Shown: piece after piece, positions 20,652 to 30,810 of the stretch
Numbering within the stretch: the stretch's first letter is position 1
Layout of the letters: each line of letters starts with the position of its first letter
Assembly: GCA_905182325.1 (NCBI GenBank)
Contig: CAJJBD010000029.1
Coordinates: forward strand, 1-64,000
Direction: 5' to 3'
Origin: an uncultured Planktomarina sp.
GTDB taxonomy: Bacteria; Pseudomonadota; Alphaproteobacteria; Rhodobacterales; Rhodobacteraceae
Length of the DNA stretch: 64,000 nucleotides
Made by a program: the position numbers and the translations under genes
Notes under the pieces: generated by a model
What the model saw: only the letters and a program-made list of their open reading frames with translations
What the model was told of the DNA's origin: nothing
Database searches by the model: none

Positions 20652-23045
20652 TCAACCACGTAAGACTCCACCCGTCACTTTAGTCACTTTTTCAATTATT
20701 TTTATAGCTACAGCCTCAATTTCAACATCCGTTAGAGTAGCTTCTTTGGATTGCAAACAGACGGAGATAGCCAAAGACTTCTTTCCCTCAGCAAGTGTGC
20801 CACCACTGAATTCGTCAAACACTCTGACTTCATTAATTAAAACCTTATCAGCACCTTTGGCTGCATTAACTAACGTGATTGCTTCCACAGAGCTATCTAT
20901 GACAAAAGCAAAATCGCGCTCTACAGCTTGAAAGGCCGTAGTATGAAGTGCAGCGCGTGTCGTGGATTTTACTTTTGGCGTTGGAATATTTTTAATGTGA
21001 ATGACAAAAGCAACAACTGGCCCTTTTACTTCCAAGGCGGTCAAAACCTTTGGATGTATTTCACCAAATCCAGCTAAAGAAGTTTTACCAAGCGCCATCT
21101 TAGCTGATCGAACCGGATGCCACCAATCAGACACATTGCGCGTAAACTGCACCTTTACTGGCGCACCAAGGGCATTGAGCACCACTTCAGCATCTGCTTT
21201 TGCATCATAGATATCAACAATGCGACGTGTACCGTGAACATCTTTTGGACCTGTGTGGCCAATTAAAATACCACAAGCCAGTGTCTCTTGATCATCTGGC
21301 TCTCCACCGTGCCAAACCGGCCCAACTTCAAACAAAGCCATGTCTGCTATACCACGCGCTTGGTTGCGCGCAGCAGCTTGTAACAATGCTGGTAATAAAG
21401 ATGGCCGCATGTGGCTCATTTCAGAACTAATAGGGTTTGCCAGCATAGTGGTGTCGGCGCCCCCTCCAAACAATTTTGCAGAAACTGCATCAATAAAGCT
21501 GTAGGTAACACATTCATTATAGCCCAAAGTCGCAATTGTTCGTCGTGCAACCTGTTCCCGGTTTTGTTGCAAGGTTAAAACTGGTTTCAGAACACCTAAA
21601 TGTGGGCGGGAAAAAGGCACACCTACTAGCTTAGTAAGAGATGCAACACGCGCAACTTCCTCGACCAGGTCAGCTTCACCCATGACATCAGGGCGCCAAC
21701 TTGGCACATGAGCGATATTTGCCTCCAAGCGAAAACCAAGAGCACTTAGAGTAGCCCGCTGCACGCTGTCAGAAATGTCCATGCCCACTAATGATTGCAC
21801 CCTGCTTGTATCCAGCTTGTATGCCCTTGAATCGTCAGGCACTTTACCCGCTTGCACCAAACTAGAAGCCTCACCACCTGCATAATCCACGATCATACGT
21901 ACCGCGGACTCAAGCCCTACTGGCGTGAAGGCGGGATCAACACCGCGTTCAAAACGGTATCGTGCGTCAGAATTAATTTTTAAGGTTCTGCCAGCATACG
22001 CGATTTGGATTGGATCCCAATAAGCAGATTCAACGAAAACATTTACTGTTTCCTCTGTACATCCCGTTTCAGCACCACCCATGATACCCGCAATGCTTTT
22101 TGGTCCATTATCATCACTGATAATCATTTGCCCACGTTCCAACGTATAATTTTTATCGTCAAGGGCTAGAATTTTCTCACCACCTTCTGAGCGATGGACC
22201 CGTAAGTTTCCAACTAACTTGTCTGCATCAAAAACGTGCAATGGACGATTACTGTCGATTGTGAAGAAGTTAGTAACATCCACAAGAAAACTTATTGGAC
22301 GGAGGCCAATGGCAATTAATGCTTGCTGCAGCCACATTGGGCTTGCACCATTTTTCACGCCTCGGACTAGGCGACCACAAAAGAGAGGGCAACCATCGAG
22401 CGTGTCATTATCTATTGCCACCGAAAGGCTAGACGTAAAACTTGTAGGTACTGGAACAGGGTCATGGAACTTTAAAGTTCCTAATCCGCGTGCAGCTAAA
22501 TCACGCGCAATCCCGTGAACTCCTAGTGCATCTGGCCGATTAGGGGTAATAGCTATCTCAATTACAGGATCTACCCGCGCTGGATCATTTATGGCTAACC
22601 AGTCAGAAAAACTTTGGCCAACTTCCCCTGATGCCAACTCTATAATACCATCATGCTCATCACTAAGTTGCATCTCACGTTCGGAGCACATCATGCCAAA
22701 GCTTTCGACGCCGCGAATTCTACCAACGCCAATAGTGGTATCAATACCTGGAACATAAACTCCTGGCTTGGCAACTACTACATTAATACCTGCGCGGGCA
22801 TTAGGAGCCCCACATATAATTTGTGTTATGCCAGTATCCATTTCCACCTGACAGACACGGAGTTTGTCAGCATCCGGATGCTTTACAGTCTCAGTAATCT
22901 TCCCAATGGTGAAAGCAGCCAATTTAGCAGTAGGATTTATAATCTCTTCCACCTCTAAACCAAGATCAGTAAGCGCGTAGGCTATTTCATCTAGAGATGC
23001 ATCAGTCTCAAGATGGTTTTTCAACCATGACAATGTGAATTTCAT
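20652..23045 (-). CDS. pheT: Phenylalanine--tRNA ligase subunit beta
   Basis: MKFTLSWLKNHLETDASLDEI, EMAP-like tRNA-binding domain, B5 and FDX-ACB domains. Confidence 0.97.
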   Translation of the reverse strand: MKFTLSWLKNHLETDASLDEIAYALTDLGLEVEEIINPTAKLAAFTIGKITETVKHPDADKLRVCQVEMDTGITQIICGAPNARAGINVVVAKPGVYVPGIDTTIGVGRIRGVESFGMMCSEREMQLSDEHDGIIELASGEVGQSFSDWLAINDPARVDPVIEIAITPNRPDALGVHGIARDLAARGLGTLKFHDPVPVPTSFTSSLSVAIDNDTLDGCPLFCGRLVRGVKNGASPMWLQQALIAIGLRPISFLVDVTNFFTIDSNRPLHVFDADKLVGNLRVHRSEGGEKILALDDKNYTLERGQMIISDDNGPKSIAGIMGGAETGCTEETVNVFVESAYWDPIQIAYAGRTLKINSDARYRFERGVDPAFTPVGLESAVRMIVDYAGGEASSLVQAGKVPDDSRAYKLDTSRVQSLVGMDISDSVQRATLSALGFRLEANIAHVPSWRPDVMGEADLVEEVARVASLTKLVGVPFSRPHLGVLKPVLTLQQNREQVARRTIATLGYNECVTYSFIDAVSAKLFGGGADTTMLANPISSEMSHMRPSLLPALLQAAARNQARGIADMALFEVGPVWHGGEPDDQETLACGILIGHTGPKDVHGTRRIVDIYDAKADAEVVLNALGAPVKVQFTRNVSDWWHPVRSAKMALGKTSLAGFGEIHPKVLTALEVKGPVVAFVIHIKNIPTPKVKSTTRAALHTTAFQAVERDFAFVIDSSVEAITLVNAAKGADKVLINEVRVFDEFSGGTLAEGKKSLAISVCLQSKEATLTDVEIEAVAIKIIEKVTKVTGGVLRG

Positions 23046-23126
23046 ACGAGGACACCCCGGTAGTCAGAATTGCATTATTGCTTTAAAAAAATACTCTCAT
23101 TTATATTTTTGAGTAACAAATAAATT

Positions 23127-24203
23127 TTATGTGCGGCTCAAACCGCTTACTAAGCCTGGCTTGTCGAGTGCGTTAAACCCATAATGGCGCAACCAACGTA
23201 GGTCACTATCAAAAAAAGCCCTCAAATCTGGGATGCCATACTTTAGCATAGCTATACGATCGATACCTAGGCCAAACGCAAACCCTTGATAAACTTCTGG
23301 ATCAATGCCACCCGCATTTAAGACCTTTGGATGCACCATACCACTTCCCAAAATTTCCATCCAGTCATCGCCTTCCCCAATTTTGAGCTGCCCCCCCGAC
23401 CAGCTACATCTAATATCAACTTCAGCAGAAGGTTCCGTAAACGGAAAGTGCGATGCCCGGAAACGTAACTCAACATTATCCACCTCAAAAAAGGCCTTCA
23501 CAAACTCTTCCAAACACCACTTAAGGTTAGCCATTGTTATGTCAGTATCAACAGCTAAACCCTCAACCTGATGGAACATAGGCGTATGTGTTTGATCATA
23601 GTCAGCTCTATAAACCCGCCCAGGACAAATTATTCTTAAGGGGGCACCATTTTTTTCCATTGACCGGATCTGCACAGGGCTGGTGTGAGTTCGCAAAACA
23701 TGCGGGGGTCGGTCATCATCTTGGTGACGGTAGGTATAAAATGTATCCATCTCAGCACGCGCTGGGTGATGACCAGGAATATTTAGCGCATCAAAATTAT
23801 ACCAATCACTCTCTATTTGAGGACCTTCAGCTACCGAAAATCCCATATCAGCAAAAATTTCAGTCACCTCACCCCAAACTTGTGAGATAGGATGTATTGA
23901 ACCCTGGCGATCACCACGACCTGGCAACGTAACGTCCAGCCACTCACCTTTCAGCCGCTCCTCTAGGGCTGCATCAGAAAGCGAGCACTTTCGCGCTGCA
24001 AGCGCCGAGTTAACTTCATCTTTCAATGCATTCAGTGCGGGACCTACCAGCTGACGTTCCTCAGGGGACATCTTACCTAAAGACCGCATTTGCAAGCTGA
24101 TTTCGCCCTTTTTCCCAACAGCTTGAACGCGTAAATTCTCTAGCGATGTTTCATCCGTCACTTCAGAGATTAGGCTTAAATATTTTTCGCGTAGATCGTC
24201 CAT
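23127..24203 (-). CDS. pheS: Phenylalanine--tRNA ligase subunit alpha
   Basis: [38 protein letters not shown]; class II aaRS motifs; start [11 protein letters not shown]. Confidence 0.97.
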   Translation of the reverse strand: MDDLREKYLSLISEVTDETSLENLRVQAVGKKGEISLQMRSLGKMSPEERQLVGPALNALKDEVNSALAARKCSLSDAALEERLKGEWLDVTLPGRGDRQGSIHPISQVWGEVTEIFADMGFSVAEGPQIESDWYNFDALNIPGHHPARAEMDTFYTYRHQDDDRPPHVLRTHTSPVQIRSMEKNGAPLRIICPGRVYRADYDQTHTPMFHQVEGLAVDTDITMANLKWCLEEFVKAFFEVDNVELRFRASHFPFTEPSAEVDIRCSWSGGQLKIGEGDDWMEILGSGMVHPKVLNAGGIDPEVYQGFAFGLGIDRIAMLKYGIPDLRAFFDSDLRWLRHYGFNALDKPGLVSGLSRT

Positions 24204-24273
24204 CAGATCCTCCACAATACATTAAAATCTTTGCTATCGAGATTATCTCTGTCGGGCAATAGCACTTAACTTT

Positions 24274-24317
24274 TTATCCAAGCGAAACACGGGCTTGTTG
24301 GAAGTGTTTCTGGATAA
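24274..24317 (-). other. Stem-loop between the lysophospholipid acyltransferase gene and pheS
   Basis: TTATCCA-AGC-GAAACAC...GTGTTTC-TGGATAA: 14 paired bases with a 3-nt bulge; no U-tract on the minus strand. Confidence 0.5.
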
Positions 24318-24346
24318 CTAAAAAAAATGTCCAGAATACGCTATCC

Positions 24347-25240
24347 CTACGCACCCTTCCATCGGCGCAACATCCAATACCATTGCTCAGGACAGCCTAG
24401 TATCCGGGCAGATAAGCTATCATTAAACGCACTTGTCATCGTTACGCTGTCTGTGTGTGGTATCGCATCTTCAAATTCGACATCAAATTGGCTGCCATCA
24501 CCAGTCCGAGTACCGTATGCAGGTACCATTGGAAGATCATACTTCAGTGCAAGCTGGGCGGCGACTAGGGATGTAAGAGCATGTCGTCCCAAAAACGGTA
24601 TTCGCGCCCCGTCAGGATATTTTTCATCTAATAGAATAGCAATGAAGCCCCCCTGGCGAATATGTCTAACCAGCGCTCTAGTTCCAATTTGTCCTGTTGC
24701 AAGTATTGGCTTACCACCAGCTTCAATACCAGCATATAAACGGCGCTCATAATGCCGGTTAGTCTGCGGACGGTATACGGCTCCAGTTTCCATGCCGCGA
24801 GCCTTAAGTGCAGCACGGACCGCCTCCCATTGCCCAAAATGCCCAGAAACAATTATTGCGCCCTTTCCCTTAGCTTTGGCTCTAAGTAATGCGTCCAAGC
24901 CAGGTCCTGAAACAAAATGACGATCTTGAAGGGTCTGAAACTCAGCACAATGAAAAATTTCAAACAAGGTGCGACCCATATTACGTCCCATATCTCGGCA
25001 AAGGGATAGCCGCTTTGATCGAGGCATCTTGGGATATACATTGGATAACTCACGTTCAACACGACGGCGAGCGATTGGAAAATAACGAACAACAAGTCCA
25101 ACCAAAGCACCCAAGGCGCGAGACCGTCGATCAAAGGCGCGCCCACGAGACATTGAAAGTGCTGATAGAAGCGGAATATAGCGAAGGTGATGCCAAAGAC
25201 TGTTGAAAAGACGAAATACCATCCACGCCGTATGATCCAA
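24347..25240 (-). CDS. Lysophospholipid/lauroyl acyltransferase (LpxL/HtrB family)
   Basis: GHFGQWE (HxxxxE-type) motif, AVYRPQTNRHYERRL, ILLDEKYPDGARIPFLGR. Confidence 0.88.
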   Translation of the reverse strand: MDHTAWMVFRLFNSLWHHLRYIPLLSALSMSRGRAFDRRSRALGALVGLVVRYFPIARRRVERELSNVYPKMPRSKRLSLCRDMGRNMGRTLFEIFHCAEFQTLQDRHFVSGPGLDALLRAKAKGKGAIIVSGHFGQWEAVRAALKARGMETGAVYRPQTNRHYERRLYAGIEAGGKPILATGQIGTRALVRHIRQGGFIAILLDEKYPDGARIPFLGRHALTSLVAAQLALKYDLPMVPAYGTRTGDGSQFDVEFEDAIPHTDSVTMTSAFNDSLSARILGCPEQWYWMLRRWKGA

Positions 25241-25395
25241 TTATCTTAAGGGGCCAAGTATAAAATTTGATTTCTTTTACCATTTATGGCCTAAAAACTA
25301 ATTTTTTTGGAGTATCGAGCTGCTTAGTCGGCTAAAGTCGCTTCGTCAAAAAGTTAGAGGCTTATTTTTTGACTAATTAAAAAATGCTATTTTCC

Positions 25396-25430
25396 AAAAA
25401 AATAGCCACAAAGATCGCTCTTTGTGGCTA
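25396..25430 (-). terminator. Rho-independent terminator after rpmI-rplT
   Basis: Perfect 11-bp stem TAGCCACAAAG/CTTTGTGGCTA, 6-nt loop, followed on the minus strand by T7. Confidence 0.93.
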
Positions 25431-25455
25431 CCGTTCAAATTAAATATGCGCTTTA

Positions 25456-25818
25456 CTAGACTAAAGCAGCCTGAGCTTTGGACACAATGGCACCGAATGC
25501 CTCAGGCTCGTTGACCGCCAAATCAGCTAAAACCTTTCGGTCAACTTCTACACCCGCCAAAGACAGCCCATTCACAAAACGGCTGTATGACAAGGTCGCA
25601 TCGTGACTACGGCACGCTGCATTTATTCGCTGGATCCACAAGCTCCTGAAATTACGCTTACGAACCTTTCGGTCACGTGTTGCGTACTGGTTGGCTTTAT
25701 CAACAGCTTGTGTTGCTGTTTTAAATACGTTTTTTCTTGCGCCAGAGTATCCTTTGGCAGCTTTAATAATTTTTTTATGACGGGCGTGGGTTACTGTACC
25801 ACCTTTTACACGTGACAT
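25456..25818 (-). CDS. rplT: 50S ribosomal protein L20
   Basis: [39 protein letters not shown]. Confidence 0.98.
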   Translation of the reverse strand: MSRVKGGTVTHARHKKIIKAAKGYSGARKNVFKTATQAVDKANQYATRDRKVRKRNFRSLWIQRINAACRSHDATLSYSRFVNGLSLAGVEVDRKVLADLAVNEPEAFGAIVSKAQAALV

Positions 25819-25832
25819 CTCTGCAAACCTCC

Positions 25833-26033
25833 TTAGTGGTCGTAGGGCATGTAGCTCTTGACAATTTTAGCGTCAGGAGCGGACAGAGTGGTCGTGCCGC
25901 GAGCGTCACGAATGAATTTGCGGGAGCGTTTGATCATTCCGTGGCGTTTGCCGGCCTGACCTGCCATAACCTTACCGGTTGCGGTCACTTTAAACCGCTT
26001 TTTGGCGCTAGATTTAGTCTTCATTTTGGGCAT
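25833..26033 (-). CDS. rpmI: 50S ribosomal protein L35
   Basis: [22 protein letters not shown]. Confidence 0.98.
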   Translation of the reverse strand: MPKMKTKSSAKKRFKVTATGKVMAGQAGKRHGMIKRSRKFIRDARGTTTLSAPDAKIVKSYMPYDH

Positions 26034-26210
26034 TTCGATCTCCTATTTTAGAACGTGTAAGGTCGACTCGGCATGCCACTTAAGGCCGGTCGCACTTTAG
26101 AACGCAGTATCTATGCAGGTTTGGTAGTAAGAGCAAGTAGCTTTTCTCAACATATGCCCACGGTAATAGTTACGAAATCTAACTTCTCTGTATTTCAAAA
26201 AGTTTCTCAA

Positions 26211-27659
26211 TTATCCATCTGGCTCTGAACGGTAGATAAGTCGCTCTTCACAAGGCGCAACACGTAAAATATTAGTGGTTCCAGCTTGATTAAAAGGAAC
26301 ACCGGCAGTCACAGCGATTTGGTCTGATTCATCGGCGAAACCTTGAGACACCGCCGCACGCACGGCAGCCACTACAGCCATTTTAAAACGATCTACTGGT
26401 CCCGTAATAACACAGTTTGTTCCCCAGGTCAGGCTTAACCGACGCGCAGTATCAATGTTAGAGGTCAAAGCAATTATAGGCACTCGGGGCCGTTCGCGGG
26501 CAGTTAGGCTCGCAGTAGTTCCAGAAAAAGTAAAACAAGCGATTGCCTTTATATCAGTGGTCTCAGCTATCTCACGGGCTGCAGCCACAATGCTATCCGC
26601 AACACTTTTCCCCAAAACTGACCTACCAGCCTCAATAATGTCTGTGTATGTTGGATCACGCTCTACCTCGATAGCCACATTATTCATGGTTGTAACAGCT
26701 TCCACAGGATAGTCCCCTGCCGCAGATTCAGCCGACAACATAATTGCATCAGTCCCTTCATAAATGGAATTTGCTACGTCACTTACTTCAGCACGCGTGG
26801 GCATTGGGCTCTCAATCATACTTTCCAGCATCTGGGTCGCCACAATAACTGGCTTGGCAGCAGCACGACATTTACGCACCAATTGTTTTTGAATGGGAGG
26901 GACAGCCTGGACCGGCAACTCAACTCCAAGGTCACCACGAGCAACCATAATGCCGTCACTGACCTTTAAAATTTCATCAAAAGCATCAACCGCTGCTGGT
27001 TTTTCAATTTTAGACATTACTGATGCTCGACTGTTTACCAGCGCCCTTGCCTCATATACATCTTCTGGACGTTGAACGAAGGAGAGTGCAATCCAATCCA
27101 CACCCAAGTTGCAGGCAAATTCTAAATCAAGACGGTCTTTTTCAGATAACGCTTTCAGAGGTAAAAGAACGTCTGGGACATTAACTCCCTTGCGGTTCGA
27201 AATCATACCACCAGCTTCAACAATACAATCCGCAAAGTCAGAACCACAGGTTTTGATCTTTAACCGGATTTTGCCATCGTTCACTAGCAGTGATGCCCCA
27301 ACCTCTAAAGCTTGAAAGATTTCAGGATGTGGCAAGGTAACGCGATTGGCATCACCTTCTAATTCTAAAAAATCTAAACGAAAGTTTGCGCCAATCTCAA
27401 GTTCTACTTCTCCATTCTTAAATATCCCAACACGTAATTTTGGACCCTGCAGATCCGCTATTATAGCTATTGGGCTATCAAAATCTTTCTCAATTTTTCG
27501 AATTATAGCATGCCGCGCCGCGATTTCTGAGTGATCTCCATGTGACATATTAAGTCGAAAAACATCCGCGCCAGCCTGATGAAGTGCAAGGATCATTTCA
27601 TAATCGTTAGACGCAGGGCCCAGAGTAGCTACAATTTTTACATTTCGTTCGCGCTTCAT
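26211..27659 (-). CDS. pyk: Pyruvate kinase
   Basis: MKRERNVKIVATLGPASNDYEMI; MVARGDLGVELP; VIVATQMLESMI. Confidence 0.98.
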   Translation of the reverse strand: MKRERNVKIVATLGPASNDYEMILALHQAGADVFRLNMSHGDHSEIAARHAIIRKIEKDFDSPIAIIADLQGPKLRVGIFKNGEVELEIGANFRLDFLELEGDANRVTLPHPEIFQALEVGASLLVNDGKIRLKIKTCGSDFADCIVEAGGMISNRKGVNVPDVLLPLKALSEKDRLDLEFACNLGVDWIALSFVQRPEDVYEARALVNSRASVMSKIEKPAAVDAFDEILKVSDGIMVARGDLGVELPVQAVPPIQKQLVRKCRAAAKPVIVATQMLESMIESPMPTRAEVSDVANSIYEGTDAIMLSAESAAGDYPVEAVTTMNNVAIEVERDPTYTDIIEAGRSVLGKSVADSIVAAAREIAETTDIKAIACFTFSGTTASLTARERPRVPIIALTSNIDTARRLSLTWGTNCVITGPVDRFKMAVVAAVRAAVSQGFADESDQIAVTAGVPFNQAGTTNILRVAPCEERLIYRSEPDG

Positions 27660-27744
27660 TTAGAGGATCCGCCCGTTGTCATCGCTACCACTTGCGCCTA
27701 ACTGTCATATTTCACATCTACTCACAACTAAGTTACTAAAACTT

Positions 27745-28488
27745 ATGAACGATGATGTACCATTTTTTATTACAGGAAAAGGCAGAAAAGGGCCATGGTT
27801 AATTACATGCGACCACGCACGCAACCATGTGCCCAAGGCAGTTAACAACGGATCCCTAGGATTAGCAAAAGGCGATATGCAGCGCCATATTGCATACGAT
27901 TTGGGAGCCGAAGGCCTGAGCCAGTCGTTAGGGGATCTATTAGATGGTCCCGTCTTATGTAGTAACTTTTCAAGACTAGTAATCGACCCCAACCGTGGCG
28001 AAGATGATCCAACGTTGCTGATGAAACTTTATGATAGCACTCTCATACCAGCCAATCGTGATGCCGATTGTGACGAGCACAACCGGCGCATCAGTAACTA
28101 TTATTACCCTTATCACAAAGCCTATTCCAAATTAGCCACAAGCGAACGCGCAATCGTTGCCATACACTCCTTCACACCAAAGCTCAGAGGCCAATTAGCC
28201 CGTCCGTGGGAGATAGGCATTCTCTTTGGCAAAGACAGGCGTCTTGCCGATGCCGTAATACTGGGACTAAAGTTAAAAGGTAATTTAGTCGTTGGCGAAA
28301 ATGAGCCTTACGCAGGGCATCTGCCAGGTGACAGTATCGACCAACATGCCCAAAGCAAAAACAGGTTAAATATACTAATTGAAGTGCGCAATGATTTAAT
28401 AAAAAATGTCGACGAACAAAATGACTGGGCACGCTTTTTGGCTCCCATTTTGCAACAAGCACTGTTAGACACTAGAGAAAATTCTTAG
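27745..28488 (+). CDS. N-formylglutamate amidohydrolase family protein
   Basis: LITCDHARNHVPKAV; HIAYDLGAEGLSQSL; SRLVIDPNR; HSFTPKL; likely start MNDDVPFF. Confidence 0.9.
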   Translation: MNDDVPFFITGKGRKGPWLITCDHARNHVPKAVNNGSLGLAKGDMQRHIAYDLGAEGLSQSLGDLLDGPVLCSNFSRLVIDPNRGEDDPTLLMKLYDSTLIPANRDADCDEHNRRISNYYYPYHKAYSKLATSERAIVAIHSFTPKLRGQLARPWEIGILFGKDRRLADAVILGLKLKGNLVVGENEPYAGHLPGDSIDQHAQSKNRLNILIEVRNDLIKNVDEQNDWARFLAPILQQALLDTRENS

Positions 28489-28497
28489 GAGCTCAGC

Positions 28498-28791
28498 ATG
28501 GATCCACAGACAAAAATTGAAGTTGAAGCCGCAGCATTTCGCCGCTTGAAGCATCATTTAATGGAACTACGCCCTGACGTTCAAAATATTGATTTGATGA
28601 ACCTGTCGGGATTTTGCCGAAACTGCCTCTCGCGTTGGTACCAGGAAGCTGCGAATGAAAATAGCATTAGCATGACCAAAGATGAAGCCAGAGAAACGTT
28701 TTATGGAATGCCATTTGTGCAATGGAAGGCTGAATATCAAACAGAAGCAAATCCAACTGCGCAAGAGACGTTCGTCAAAAACCATAAATAG
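28498..28791 (+). CDS. DUF1244 domain-containing protein
   Basis: FRRLKHHLMELRPDVQNIDLMNLSGFCRNCLSRWY...YGMPFVQWK. Confidence 0.9.
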   Translation: MDPQTKIEVEAAAFRRLKHHLMELRPDVQNIDLMNLSGFCRNCLSRWYQEAANENSISMTKDEARETFYGMPFVQWKAEYQTEANPTAQETFVKNHK

Positions 28792-28872
28792 TTTACTCAG
28801 AGGCTGTTAAATAATTTTTTAACGATCGGGTACTGAGTTTTAGAAGTTTAGCTAAAATTCTTAGTTTTGGCT

Positions 28873-29733
28873 TCAGACTGCGACTTTGCGGCTTTCTTCC
28901 AAGTAGATTTCCCTTAGGCGTGTGGCTACGGGTCCTGGCGTTCCAATGCCGATAGACCGTCCATCAACCTCCACCACAGGCATCACAAAAGCAGACGCTG
29001 AGGTAAAAAATGCCTCGTCAGCGTCTTGTGCCTCTTTAATAGTAAACGCCCGTTCTTCAACTTCCATTTGCGCTTCACGGGCGAACCTCAAAACAGCAGA
29101 CCGAGTGATGCCATGAAGGATTTCATTTGAGAGATGACGAGTTACAATTTTTCCACCTTTAACAATGTAGGCATTGTTTGATGTGCCTTCAGTTACTGTC
29201 CCATTTTCAACCATCCAAGCGTCATCACAACCAGCAGCTTTTGCCATCATCTTTCCCATTGACGGATAAAGGAGTTGAACAGTTTTAATATCCCGGCGAC
29301 CCCAGCGTTGGTCTGAAATCGAAATCACTTTTATGCCAACTTTTGCTAATGGACTGTCTGCCAGACCTGGTTTGTTTTGAGTGAATAAAACAATCGTCGG
29401 CGGTGTATCTTTGCTCGGATACACAAAATCTCGATCAGAGGCCACGCCACGAGTAATTTGTAAGTAAATCAAACCCTCTTCAATGCTATTAGTTTTCACC
29501 AACTCACGATGAACTTTCAAAAGGTCTTCCATTTCTATTGGACTTTGCATATCCAATTCACTTAAGGAACGCCCCAAACGGAGAGCATGGCCCTCAAAGT
29601 CAATAAGCTTGCCATCTAAAACAGAAGTTACCTCGTAGACCCCGTCCGCAAATAAAAATCCACGATCAAAAATTGAGACCGTTGCCTTATCTTCAGGCAT
29701 ATAAACACCATTAACATAAACAGTACGTGTCAT
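28873..29733 (-). CDS. dat: D-amino-acid aminotransferase (PLP fold type IV)
   Basis: MTRTVYVNGVYMPEDKATVSIFDRGFLFADGVYEV; TVTEGTSNNAYIV; begins 4 nt after dgcA stop. Confidence 0.88.
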   Translation of the reverse strand: MTRTVYVNGVYMPEDKATVSIFDRGFLFADGVYEVTSVLDGKLIDFEGHALRLGRSLSELDMQSPIEMEDLLKVHRELVKTNSIEEGLIYLQITRGVASDRDFVYPSKDTPPTIVLFTQNKPGLADSPLAKVGIKVISISDQRWGRRDIKTVQLLYPSMGKMMAKAAGCDDAWMVENGTVTEGTSNNAYIVKGGKIVTRHLSNEILHGITRSAVLRFAREAQMEVEERAFTIKEAQDADEAFFTSASAFVMPVVEVDGRSIGIGTPGPVATRLREIYLEESRKVAV

Positions 29734-29737
29734 TTTA

Positions 29738-30700
29738 CTATCCCCATAAAGCGGCTGCAGGTGGATGGACTCCGTCTGCATCAAATTTTAAAACTTGATC
29801 TCGGTCTTCTGCCAATAGCAAAGGTCCGTCAAGATCAGTGAATGCCGCACCCTGAGCTACTAGTGTCGCTGGGGCCATCGCGAGTGAGCTGCCAACCATG
29901 CACCCGACCATAATACCGTAGCCAGCCTCGCGTGCGGCATTTCGCAATACTAAAGCTTCCGTGAGCCCACCTGTTTTATCAAGCTTAATATTAGCATAGT
30001 CATATTTGCCCTCCATATCTTTTAAGGAGCTTCTATCATGACAACTTTCATCAGCACAAATTGGAAGGGGGCGGTCTAAACCCAAAAGTGCGTGGTCTTC
30101 AGACGCGGGCAAAGGTTGCTCGACTAGCTCAACACCAAGACGGACTAAATGCGGTGCCAGATCAGAGTAAACCTCCGCACTCCAGCCTTCGTTAGCGTCT
30201 ACTATAATACGAGCCTGCGGCGCCCCACGACGTACCGCTTCCAAGCGAGGCATGTCATCTGGCGTTCCTAATTTAATCTTCAGTAGCGGACGAAATGAAT
30301 TTTGACTTGCCTGGGCTTCCATTGCAACTGGCGTATCAAGCGATAGCGTATAGGCGGTTATTTCAGGATGCAGTGGCCCTAACCCAATTATATCTGATAC
30401 GCGTGCACCAGTAGACTTCGCTTCTAAGTCCCACAAAGCGCAGTCCACTGCATTACGGGCGGCTCCAGCCGGGAGGGCCGCTGCTAAGTCTATCCGGTTT
30501 ATTGCACCAAGTGACTCAATTTGTGCCCTGACTGTATCCAAAGTTTCACCATAACGGGCGTACGGGACACACTCGCCCCATCCAACAACGCCATCGTGAT
30601 TAATACGAACCGTAAGCACTTGAGCCTCAGTGCGCGAACTGCGAGAAATCGTAAACACTTGCGCTAGTTTAAATGTTTCAGCTTGAACCAGGATTTGCAT
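29738..30700 (-). CDS. dgcA: Enolase-superfamily N-acyl amino acid/dipeptide epimerase, probable N-acetyl-D-glutamate racemase DgcA
   Basis: RTEAQVLTVRINHDGVVGWGECVPYARYGET; KIKLG; IIVDANEGWS; ICADESCHD; KLDKTGGLTEAL; adjacent to DUF1611/DgcN. Confidence 0.85.
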   Translation of the reverse strand: MQILVQAETFKLAQVFTISRSSRTEAQVLTVRINHDGVVGWGECVPYARYGETLDTVRAQIESLGAINRIDLAAALPAGAARNAVDCALWDLEAKSTGARVSDIIGLGPLHPEITAYTLSLDTPVAMEAQASQNSFRPLLKIKLGTPDDMPRLEAVRRGAPQARIIVDANEGWSAEVYSDLAPHLVRLGVELVEQPLPASEDHALLGLDRPLPICADESCHDRSSLKDMEGKYDYANIKLDKTGGLTEALVLRNAAREAGYGIMVGCMVGSSLAMAPATLVAQGAAFTDLDGPLLLAEDRDQVLKFDADGVHPPAAALWG

Positions 30701-30717
30701 TAGTGTTCCTTACTATC

Positions 30718-30738
30718 GTCTAAAAAAGTTCTTTAGAC
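30718..30738 (-). other. Intercistronic stem-loop between dgcN and dgcA
   Basis: GTCTAAA-AAAGTTC-TTTAGAC, perfect 7-bp arms. Confidence 0.5.
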
Positions 30739-30758
30739 AGCCATTTAGTCATTATTAA

Positions 30759-30774
30759 CAATTATTAATAATTG
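30759..30774. promoter_or_regulatory. Perfect 16-bp palindrome upstream of dgcA
   Basis: CAATTATTAATAATTG is its own reverse complement; 58 bp upstream of dgcA start; AT-rich context lowers significance. Confidence 0.4.
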
Positions 30775-30810
30775 AAAAATCTTCAGCACTTATTGTGCGC
30801 CTATATTCAT

